A program made the position numbers and the translations under genes. From the NCBI GenBank assembly GCA_002292855.1, contig DBBY01000040.1:1-23039 (forward strand): 23,039 nucleotides of DNA. The letters run 5' to 3'. How positions within the stretch are numbered: the stretch's first letter is position 1; every line of letters begins with the position of its first letter. The notes below the pieces were generated by a model. The model saw only the letters and a list, made by a program, of their open reading frames with translations. It was not told the DNA's origin and did no database searches. The DNA comes from Flavobacteriales bacterium UBA972. GTDB taxonomy: Bacteria; Bacteroidota; Bacteroidia; Flavobacteriales; Schleiferiaceae. This document shows positions 12,985 to 20,155 of this stretch, in pieces.

Positions 12985-15188
12985 GGCAGGTCAGTGGTCC
13001 ACGTTAATCCTTCGGAGCTGTTGGGCCCTAGGGTAATACCCAGGATTCCGCGATCAAAGTTATGGCTTTGCCCGAGGCCGTCGCGTTGGCGGAGCGATTC
13101 GCGCGTGAGGATGAGCTGTACGTCGCGTACTTCTCCGGGTTCCAGGGTTACGCGTTGAAATCCTTTAAGCGCTTTAGTAGGGTAGAGCTGACCATTGCCT
13201 TGGCGGCTCACGTAGAGCTGTACCACTTCGCTCCCGGCGCGTGTTCCGGTATTGCTTAGGGTCAGGGTCGCAGTCCAGCCAGTATTGCAGGGCTGAACCC
13301 TGAGGTTTTTGTAGTCAAACGAAGTATAGCTCAGCCCAAAACCAAAGGGGAAAGCCGGCGCATTGGATTCGTCGGTGTAGTGCGACCAAAAAACCTCGGT
13401 CTTGGGCCCCGGCCGGCCCGATGAGAAGCCGTCGTAGTGCAGCGGAATCTGGCCTTCGCTGCGCACAAAGGTCATAGGCAGGCGGCCATAGGGTTCGCGC
13501 AATCCCTTCAGTACGTCCGCAACGGCGCTTCCGCCCATGCTTCCTGGCTGCCAGGCCCATAGGATTGCTGCGGCCCCGTCCTGCATCCAGGGTTCCAGAA
13601 TCAGGGGTCGGCCTGAATAGACAACCAGAACTACCGGCTTGCCGGTTTTAAAGGCCTTGCGCACAAGGTCTTGCTGTACAAGGCTAATTCTAAGGGATGC
13701 ACGGCTTCGGCCTTCACCCGACTCGTATCCGTGCTCGCCAATGGCCAAAACCAGGACCTCTTGAGAACGCAGTGCCTTGAGGGCGCGGTCGTTGCCGCTA
13801 AAGTCCGTGCTGTTCAGGGTTAATTCCGTAGCAAATGCCTCGGGGCCAATAGAATGAGGCGAAGACGGAGCAAAGAGCCATGAGGCTTCGGTTGCTTCGG
13901 CAAGAGATTGCGCGGACTGATCCTTAGCCGAAACGCGCCAGTTGCCCAAAACTCCGTTTTTATCGGCTGCGAAGGGCCCGGTCAAGCCCACTCGAAGCGA
14001 GGGATTTATGGGCAAAATGCCCTTGTTCTTAAGTAAAACAGAAGATTTAACGGCCATTTCATAGGCCTGAGGACGCACGTCGGGCAGGTTTTTTTGCTTG
14101 CAGTATAGGTAGGGGTCATCCATCAGCCCAAGCTTGAACTTCAGCTCGAGTATTCTGCGGGCGGACTCGCGAAGCCTAAGGCTGTCGCTGCGGCTGCTTC
14201 GCGCCAGTTCCAGTCCATAGCGCAGGTAGGCGTCGGACTCCATATCCACGTCGCATCCCGCGGCGAGCGAGCGCTTGGCGGCATCCCGAAGGTCTTTGGC
14301 GAATCCGTGCGCCATGGTTTCTGCAATAGATCCCCAGTCCGAAACGACAACACCATCAAAGCCCATGCGCCCCCGGAGCTCGCCCCAGAGCTGCGCCGAA
14401 TCAAGGGTGCTGGGAATTCCGTTGGCTGCACTAAAGGCCGTCATGACGGTGGCTGCACCGGCCCTAACTCCCGCTTCAAACGGTGGCAAAATCCAGTTAT
14501 ATAGGGTATGTGCGCTAAAGTCGGTGGTGGCATAGTCACGGCCAGCAAGCGGGAATCCGTAGCCCGAGAAGTGCTTGAGGCATGCTGCCAAGGTGCTCGG
14601 GTCGGCCAGATCCTTGCCCTGAAAACCGCGAACCCTGGCTTCCGCGATTCGGGACCCCAAATAGGGATCTTCGCCGGCGCCTTCCATAACCCGGCCCCAG
14701 CGGGGATCGCGGCTAATGTCTACCATGGGAGCAAAGGTCCAGTTTATGCCGTCCGCGGTTGCTTCGAGCGCTGCTGCGCGGGCAGAGGCTTCAATGGCCT
14801 CGAGGTCCCAACTGGACGCTTCGGCCAGGGGAATCGGGCTGAGACTGCGGTATCCGTGGATTACGTCCAAACCAAAGATTAGGGGAATTCCGAGGCGGGT
14901 TTCTTCGACTACTACTTTTTGCAGGGCCCGCACCTCGGCCACACCAGAAACGTTTAAAACGGAGCCAACCAGGCCATTTTTAAGCGCTTTAACGCGGGCC
15001 TCGAGCCAATCATTGCCCTCAGGCATGGGCCCGGTCGCATTCCAAAAGCCGTTGTATTGGTTGGTCTGACCAACCAACTCCTCGAGGGTCATGAGCGCCA
15101 GTACACTGTCTGCGCGCTCTGCGGCATTCTTTACCTGAGCAAAAAGCGCAGTGGGAATTAAAAAAAAGGCTAAAAGTTTAGAAACCAT
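12981..15188 (-). CDS. GH3 beta-glucosidase, exported (BglX-like)
   Basis: 735 residues with the signal peptide MVSKLLAFFLIPTALFAQ. The GH3 N-terminal barrel shows IFGLDVIHGYR (105-113), FAPMVDISRDPRWGRVMEGAGEDP (parts of 152-175), LKHFSGYG (204-211) and the nucleophile Asp284 in GVVVSDWGS. The second alpha/beta domain carries GEHGYESGEGRSR, where the acid/base Glu is expected, and a fibronectin-III-like C-terminal domain contains FPFGFGLSYTSF. It probably acts in the periplasm, releasing glucose from the beta-1,3/1,6-gluco-oligosaccharides imported by SusCD. It follows the T9SS gene after a 69-base gap holding a terminator-like hairpin. Its stop overlaps the regulator start. Confidence 0.93.
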   Translation of the reverse strand: MVSKLLAFFLIPTALFAQVKNAAERADSVLALMTLEELVGQTNQYNGFWNATGPMPEGNDWLEARVKALKNGLVGSVLNVSGVAEVRALQKVVVEETRLGIPLIFGLDVIHGYRSLSPIPLAEASSWDLEAIEASARAAALEATADGINWTFAPMVDISRDPRWGRVMEGAGEDPYLGSRIAEARVRGFQGKDLADPSTLAACLKHFSGYGFPLAGRDYATTDFSAHTLYNWILPPFEAGVRAGAATVMTAFSAANGIPSTLDSAQLWGELRGRMGFDGVVVSDWGSIAETMAHGFAKDLRDAAKRSLAAGCDVDMESDAYLRYGLELARSSRSDSLRLRESARRILELKFKLGLMDDPYLYCKQKNLPDVRPQAYEMAVKSSVLLKNKGILPINPSLRVGLTGPFAADKNGVLGNWRVSAKDQSAQSLAEATEASWLFAPSSPHSIGPEAFATELTLNSTDFSGNDRALKALRSQEVLVLAIGEHGYESGEGRSRASLRISLVQQDLVRKAFKTGKPVVLVVYSGRPLILEPWMQDGAAAILWAWQPGSMGGSAVADVLKGLREPYGRLPMTFVRSEGQIPLHYDGFSSGRPGPKTEVFWSHYTDESNAPAFPFGFGLSYTSFDYKNLRVQPCNTGWTATLTLSNTGTRAGSEVVQLYVSRQGNGQLYPTKALKGFQRVTLEPGEVRDVQLILTRESLRQRDGLGQSHNFDRGILGITLGPNSSEGLTWTTDLP

Positions 15189-15202
15189 GGTCGGGTAAAA
15201 GT

Positions 15203-15228
15203 AAAAAGGGGAGGGGTGTTCCCTCCCC
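15203..15228 (-). terminator. Terminator or attenuator between the T9SS protein gene and GH3
   Basis: On the - strand, GGGGAGGG and CCCTCCCC form an 8-bp stem around a five-base loop, followed directly by TTTTT and a T-rich run. It lies 29 bases after the T9SS gene stop and 15 bases before the GH3 ATG, so it probably reduces read-through into GH3 and the regulator. Confidence 0.8.
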
Positions 15229-15257
15229 CTAAGGGCAAATTAATACCAAGTGCGGTG

Positions 15258-16592
15258 CTAGAGAACGGTAACTCGATCTACGTTTTGACCGCGTTCGCTC
15301 ACCGTGCGCACGAAGTATACCGCAGGAGCCCAGCCGTCCGTGGCAATACGAACAACTCCATTGGAAGCTTCTGTAACATTAACGACTTGGCCCATTAAAT
15401 TAGAAACCTCAACGCGAATGGTTTCTTCGGATGCGCTCTCCACCACAAAGTAGCCTTGGGCGGGATTTGGGAACAGGCGAACCGCAATAATTCCTTCAGC
15501 CATCGAAGCGTCGGCGCCGCATGCCAAGCACGAGGCGTAGCAGACTACGGGCAGGGTGGTGTTTTGGCCTGTAACGCTTTGGAACACTCGGTTGGTAAAA
15601 CCTCCAGTAGTCAAGGTACAGGTTGAGTCGCTGGTAAGCGGGTCGAGCTGCTCGCTATTGGCCCAGTTGTCCATCGAGAACTTGTACTCCCATTGGCCTG
15701 TCAAAAGAGGCAGGGTCGCTGTATATACGCTATCGGCGTCGGCGTCTGTTAGCTGGTTGGCGTTGCCGCTCCAATTGTTGAACTGTCCGCTTACATACAG
15801 GTTAGTGAAACCTGTGGTTCCGGCCATATCAACCTGGAAGGTTATGTTCTGCGTAGTCGCAGGCGCTGGGCAGCTGCCGTCGGTAGTGCATTCCCCAAAG
15901 CAGGTGCGCAGGCGGAAGTCGCTGTTCATAGCCGACATGCCGCGGTCATTGAATGGACCTACCGCACAGGGCTTGCCCGCAAGGTTTTCTTTACATCCCC
16001 AGCCTGGGCAGTTTCCGTTCAAGAAGGTGAAGTCAGAAGACCAACCAATGGGCTTGCGCAAGGTCTTGGTGTAGCGAGAAGTTCCTGGAATCATCGCCAT
16101 AGGATGGTTTCCTGGTACGCCCATGCCGGTTCCGCCTGCAATAAATACGCCGGCTGGATCCACTGTTTGGTTGGACATATTGACCTGCCAAGTGGCATAC
16201 TTAACGCCTGCACAGCTCGCACAAGACTGCCAGCAAACCCCCGTTAGGATGGTGTCGGTGAGTAGCTTGGTGAAGCGGTTGGTGAAGGTGCCGGTAGTTT
16301 TGGTACAGGCTGATCCTGCAGTGAGGTTTTCTTGACCGTTCCAACCGTCTAGGGTAAACTTGTATTCCGTAGAGTCGGCCGTAATGGGCAGGGTCACTGT
16401 CCAGACCGAGTCGTTCTCGGGGTCAGACATTGGGTTGCAGCTGCCGCACCAGTTGTTGTACTGACCGTTGACAAATACACCAGTGTAGGTTGCGCCAGTG
16501 TAGCCGCGCATGTCGACCACGAAGGTGACCTGCTTTTGCGCAAATCCGGCCAAAGCCGTGAAAAGAGCGATAAGAGTAAAAAATTGCTTCAC
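15258..16592 (-). CDS. T9SS-secreted protein with three carbohydrate-binding-like beta-sandwich modules
   Basis: 444 residues. The signal peptide is MKQFFTLIALFTALAGFAQ. Three related modules follow: 20-127, 131-241 and 248-358. Modules 1 and 3 are close copies (VTFVVDMRG / ITFQVDMAG; GQYNNWCG / GQFNNWSG; DSVWTVTLPI / DSVYTATLPL; EYKFTLDGW / EYKFSMDNW); module 2 is diverged. Each ends in a Cys cluster (C120, C124, C127; C231, C235, C241; C351, C355, C358). The fold resembles the CBM20/CBM48 starch- and glycogen-binding sandwich. Residues ~369-444 are a type A T9SS sorting domain (LFPNPAQGYFVVES to the C-terminal RVTVL). No catalytic domain is present, so it is presumed to bind glucan outside the cell. 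It sits 40 bases after the GH16 gene, within the locus. Confidence 0.85.
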   Translation of the reverse strand: MKQFFTLIALFTALAGFAQKQVTFVVDMRGYTGATYTGVFVNGQYNNWCGSCNPMSDPENDSVWTVTLPITADSTEYKFTLDGWNGQENLTAGSACTKTTGTFTNRFTKLLTDTILTGVCWQSCASCAGVKYATWQVNMSNQTVDPAGVFIAGGTGMGVPGNHPMAMIPGTSRYTKTLRKPIGWSSDFTFLNGNCPGWGCKENLAGKPCAVGPFNDRGMSAMNSDFRLRTCFGECTTDGSCPAPATTQNITFQVDMAGTTGFTNLYVSGQFNNWSGNANQLTDADADSVYTATLPLLTGQWEYKFSMDNWANSEQLDPLTSDSTCTLTTGGFTNRVFQSVTGQNTTLPVVCYASCLACGADASMAEGIIAVRLFPNPAQGYFVVESASEETIRVEVSNLMGQVVNVTEASNGVVRIATDGWAPAVYFVRTVSERGQNVDRVTVL

Positions 16593-16632
16593 AAAAATTA
16601 GGATTTAAAGGTTAAAGGACTAGAATTGGGAT

Positions 16633-17778
16633 TTATTGAAATACACGTATGTAGTCCACAAACATGGACTGCGGAAAAACAGTGGATGCGTCGGGCGAGC
16701 CCGGCCAGTTGCCGCCCACAGCGACATTGGCAATAAAGAAAAACGGAGCATTGTGCCGGTAGGTTGCCGGGCTAACGTGGCTGTTGTTCACCGTGTGGTA
16801 AAGTTGGTCGTCTACGAGAAACTGCAGGGAGCCCTCGACCCAGATCAAGCTGAAAACATGGTAGGTCTGCGAGAAATCTCCCTGGGGCTTGGTGAAGGTA
16901 CCGGTGCGGTAGGTTGACCCAGCGCCCTGCGCACCCCAGTGGGCCGTGGCATGAACTTTATTGGGCTGATGGCCAATGAGTTCCATAATATCAGTCTCTC
17001 CGCAGGCAGGCCAACCCACCTGGCTAAAGTTTGCGCCAAGCATCCAAAGTGCAGGCCAAATGCCCTGACCTTTAGGGAGTTTGGCCCGTATGTCGATTCG
17101 CCCGTACTGGAACTCGCGCTTGCCTTGCGTGGTAAGACGCGCAGAAGTATAGTTGGCACCGCTGAAGGCCTCCTGGCGGGCGGTAATAATCATTCGGCCG
17201 TTTTCAAGGCGAACGTTGCTCGGGCCACTGCGGTAGTACTGAAGCTCGTTGTTGCCCCAACCGCTGTTGCCGGTTTCGTAGTTCCAAGACTCGGTATTTA
17301 GAACGCTTCCGTCAAATTCATCGGCCCAAACCAGACTGTATCCGGGGTAGCTCGTCGGGCTGACGAATCCGCTGTCAGCGCCTGAATAGGAATCGTCGTT
17401 CTCGAGAGTGAGGGTAAAAAACGGATTGGGTAGGAGCGTGCCCTTGGGTTCTGAAAACGAAACCCAGAGGCTCTCGTCGGGCTCATGGGCGGTATCCCCC
17501 AAAATTTCAATTCGAATTTCGGCTTGCTTCTGGCCCTTCTCCCAATTAACGGTACCGGTGTAGGAGCTAAAGTCCTCTCCAGCAGTGGCAGTTTGCCCAA
17601 TTAATTCTACTCGTGCGGACGCTTCCCGAGGGGCAGGCTCGCTGAGTTCAAACCCGACTACCAATTCTCGTGGGCTGTTCCCTTCGGCAATGCGCAGGTC
17701 TTCGGCAACCAAAAACGGAAGATCTGCCGAGGCGCATGCTGCCGTAATGGCAAGGGGAATAATACTAAACACTTTCAT
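16633..17778 (-). CDS. GH16 endo-beta-glucanase (laminarinase-type) lipoprotein with Calx-beta domain
   Basis: 381 residues from the ATG at 17778, which overlaps the stop of the upstream gene (TAATG); an upstream in-frame start would only prepend residues without a signal peptide. MKVFSIIPLAITAAC gives a lipobox with Cys15, so the enzyme is anchored to a membrane, probably facing outward. Residues ~27-129 look like a Calx-beta domain (AEGNSPRELVV, TATAGEDFSSYTG, ENDDS). The GH16 domain (about 148-381) shows WADEFDGSVL, NNELQYY, GIWPALWMLG and the catalytic GETDIMELIGH, with nucleophile Glu261, Asp263 and acid/base Glu266. It should cut internal beta-1,3 (or mixed 1,3-1,4) glucosidic bonds; laminarin is the likely substrate given GH3 and PKD neighbours. 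Confidence 0.93.
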   Translation of the reverse strand: MKVFSIIPLAITAACASADLPFLVAEDLRIAEGNSPRELVVGFELSEPAPREASARVELIGQTATAGEDFSSYTGTVNWEKGQKQAEIRIEILGDTAHEPDESLWVSFSEPKGTLLPNPFFTLTLENDDSYSGADSGFVSPTSYPGYSLVWADEFDGSVLNTESWNYETGNSGWGNNELQYYRSGPSNVRLENGRMIITARQEAFSGANYTSARLTTQGKREFQYGRIDIRAKLPKGQGIWPALWMLGANFSQVGWPACGETDIMELIGHQPNKVHATAHWGAQGAGSTYRTGTFTKPQGDFSQTYHVFSLIWVEGSLQFLVDDQLYHTVNNSHVSPATYRHNAPFFFIANVAVGGNWPGSPDASTVFPQSMFVDYIRVFQ

Positions 17779-18665
17779 TAGGGATTCGAGCGCAGGGTGA
17801 ATCTCCAAAGTCCGCCGCCCCAATTCACCTCGATCTCCATGGTGCGAACGCCAGTCGCAGCGTCTTCATTGGCCGATAGAACGTCGTAGGTTATGGAGTT
17901 GACGGGTACAGCAACTTCTGCGCCGTTGGTTGCCTTGGGCAGGCCAATGAATGCTCCTAGACCGAGCATTTGAATTTGGTCGCGTGCCACAGAACCTCCG
18001 GCCGGAATCAGCGAAAACGCATGCGTTCCGCTGCCCCAGGCTGCCTTGGTGCCGGTGAGTACGCTCTCGGGTTCGCATCCGGCTGCGGCTACGCCCATGT
18101 AGGGTTCGGCCCAAATGTCGCCCTTGGTGTCGTATTCCACGGAACCGTCGGCCCTAAAAATCCACTCGTCGTTGTATGCGCAGGGGCGGTCCGTTGCCGC
18201 GGTGGCTCCGATGGCCCACCAGGTTTGGCTGCCGTCTAAGGGCCCTACCCAGAGCGAGCCTGCAATTGGGGCCAGCTTCCAGGTGCGTTCGGTGCAGTCA
18301 GAGAGGAATTCCATCATGCCGGTACAGGGAGGCACAAGGTCACGGTAGATTACTACCTCGGCCGAGTCCACAGACATACCACCTTGGTTAAAGACAAAGT
18401 GCTTGACCGTGTAGGTGCCAGCGCGCGTGATCTCGACAGTAGCTTCGGTTCCCTCGGCAAGCGCGCCGTTAGAAACCTCCCAGCGGTACATAAAGGGCTC
18501 TCCAGTGGCCGTACTTTGAAGCTGTACGGTGTTGGAATCGATCATGGTTACCGTGAACGAAGCCGCTGGCAAAGCGCCAAGCGGAGTTTTGTCTTCTTCA
18601 AAGGGTTGGCAGGCAGCAAAGGCCGCTAGCAGGGCTAGCGATAAAAATCGTGCAATCGTCTTCAT
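17778..18665 (-). CDS. PKD-domain surface lipoprotein, presumed glucan-binding
   Basis: 295 residues from the ATG at 18665, which overlaps the susD stop (TGATG). MKTIARFLSLALLAAFAAC gives a lipobox with Cys19. Residues ~35-110 form a PKD-like beta-sandwich (YRWEVSNGALAEGTEATVEI, AGTYTVKHFVFN). The C-terminal part (~115-295) contains CTERTWKLAPIAGSLWVG, TWW, CAYNDEWIFRADGSVEYDT and many aromatic residues. This PKD plus TWKLAP architecture is common directly after susD in laminarin loci of marine Bacteroidota, where it takes the place of a SusE-like surface glycan-binding protein. Binding to beta-1,3-glucan is inferred from that position. No catalytic motif is seen. Confidence 0.87.
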   Translation of the reverse strand: MKTIARFLSLALLAAFAACQPFEEDKTPLGALPAASFTVTMIDSNTVQLQSTATGEPFMYRWEVSNGALAEGTEATVEITRAGTYTVKHFVFNQGGMSVDSAEVVIYRDLVPPCTGMMEFLSDCTERTWKLAPIAGSLWVGPLDGSQTWWAIGATAATDRPCAYNDEWIFRADGSVEYDTKGDIWAEPYMGVAAAGCEPESVLTGTKAAWGSGTHAFSLIPAGGSVARDQIQMLGLGAFIGLPKATNGAEVAVPVNSITYDVLSANEDAATGVRTMEIEVNWGGGLWRFTLRSNP

Positions 18666-20155
18666 CAGTAGTTGGGGTTTTGAATTAGTGCGCCCTGTGC
18701 GGCGTCCAGTTCGGTTTGTGGTATGGGTAGCCATTGGTGCTTGGGGCTTTGGTAGCCCTTAGACCCAAGGACTTCGGCGGCCTTGCCCGTGCGGACCAGG
18801 TCAAAGAAGCGGTGGCCTTCGGTGGCAAGTTCCAAGCGTCGCTCCAGGGCGATGGCATCGAGCAGGGCAGCTCCGCTGGCCTGAATGGGCTGCAGTCCGG
18901 CCCGCAGACGAACTTGGTTGAGGTAGCCGCGAGCAGTGGACTCGCTGCCGCCGCTTCGCGCTAGGCCTTCAGCGGCCATGAGCAAAACGTCTGCGTAGCG
19001 AATTGAGCGCACGTTCGTGCCCCAGTTGAGTGCGGGTTCGCCGTCGGCCGAGAGCGCTTCCTTGCGGGGCGCGTACTTGTAGACAAAATATCCTGTGTTT
19101 TGAAAACCAGGGCTGTAGCTCGCTCCGGCAAGAGAGTCGGCAGCAATAATGGTAGCGGCGCGGCGCGGATCTCCGGCCATTGCATCATAGAGCTCCTGGC
19201 TCACTGGAGCAAAGCCCCATCCTGGAGCGTACACGGGGCCGTCAAAGTCGCGCATTCCACAAAACTGAACGCCCACGTTGCCTTCGCCATAGCCGCTGCC
19301 AAAAACTTCCCAACCCACGGTGGAATTCTCGGAATAGGCGATTTCAAAGACACTCTCGACGCCGTGCTCTTGGGCTCGGGTAAAAATATCGGCAAAGTTG
19401 GGCGTCAGAGAGTAGGCATTGGATTGAATAACCTCCTCGGTCAGCTGGGCAACCTGATCCATTTTAATGTTCATATACAGGTAGCCACGGGCAAGAAGGG
19501 CCTTGGCGGCACCCTGTGTTACCCGGCCTTTTTCGGAACCTCCAACCTGCAGGGGTAAGTTGGGAATGGCGGCCAGCAGGTCTGATTCTATTTGGGCGAA
19601 GGTTTCTTCGGGAGTAGCCATGGTCACTTCGTAGTACTCCTGAGGGCTCAGTGTTTTGGTAATCAAGGGCACCGAACCAAACAAGCGGAGCAGGTCGAGG
19701 TAGAAGTAGGCGCGCAGGAACTTAGCCTCTGAGCTGGTGCGGCGCACAAACTCGTCGGTAACTCCGGGCACCCCCTCGATTTTCTCTAGAAAAAGGTTGG
19801 CACGGTAAACTCCACGGTAGTTTTTGCGCCAAAGGCCTGCCTGCGGCCCCAGGTTGGGGTTGAGCGTGAAGTTGTCGTAGGCCACGAATGCGGGCTGGTC
19901 GCTTGCGTCGCTGCCGCCTGCATGGCAGTCGTCGGAGGCTATGGTTTGAAGCAGGTACATGACCGAAAAGCCCGTCTGATCGTTCCATTGAAGCACGTCA
20001 TATACGCTCACCAAGGCCTCGTAGGCCTGGCCTGAGTTCTGGTAGTAGTTGATTTCAAGTTCGCGACCGATGGGGTCCACGTTCAAAAAATCGCGTCCGC
20101 AGCTCGACAGGGCCAGAGCGCCCGCTGCAATCAGAGAGAAGTAAGTCGTCTTCAT
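18665..20155 (-). CDS. susD: SusD/RagB-family outer-membrane lipoprotein
   Basis: 496 residues, with the lipoprotein signal MKTTYFSLIAAGALALSSC (Cys19). SusD marks include the N-terminal DFLNVDPIG, the TPR-helix segments SSEAKFLRAYFYLDLLRLFGSVPL and AAKALLARGYLYMN, and the C-terminal RYADVLLMAAEGL, YLNQVRLRAGL, ALERRLELATEGHRFFDLVR and WLPIPQTELD. SusD caps the SusC channel and hands over glycan, here presumably beta-gluco-oligosaccharide. Its ATG shares a base with the susC stop (TAATG) and its stop shares one with the PKD gene (TGATG). Confidence 0.96.
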   Translation of the reverse strand: MKTTYFSLIAAGALALSSCGRDFLNVDPIGRELEINYYQNSGQAYEALVSVYDVLQWNDQTGFSVMYLLQTIASDDCHAGGSDASDQPAFVAYDNFTLNPNLGPQAGLWRKNYRGVYRANLFLEKIEGVPGVTDEFVRRTSSEAKFLRAYFYLDLLRLFGSVPLITKTLSPQEYYEVTMATPEETFAQIESDLLAAIPNLPLQVGGSEKGRVTQGAAKALLARGYLYMNIKMDQVAQLTEEVIQSNAYSLTPNFADIFTRAQEHGVESVFEIAYSENSTVGWEVFGSGYGEGNVGVQFCGMRDFDGPVYAPGWGFAPVSQELYDAMAGDPRRAATIIAADSLAGASYSPGFQNTGYFVYKYAPRKEALSADGEPALNWGTNVRSIRYADVLLMAAEGLARSGGSESTARGYLNQVRLRAGLQPIQASGAALLDAIALERRLELATEGHRFFDLVRTGKAAEVLGSKGYQSPKHQWLPIPQTELDAAQGALIQNPNY

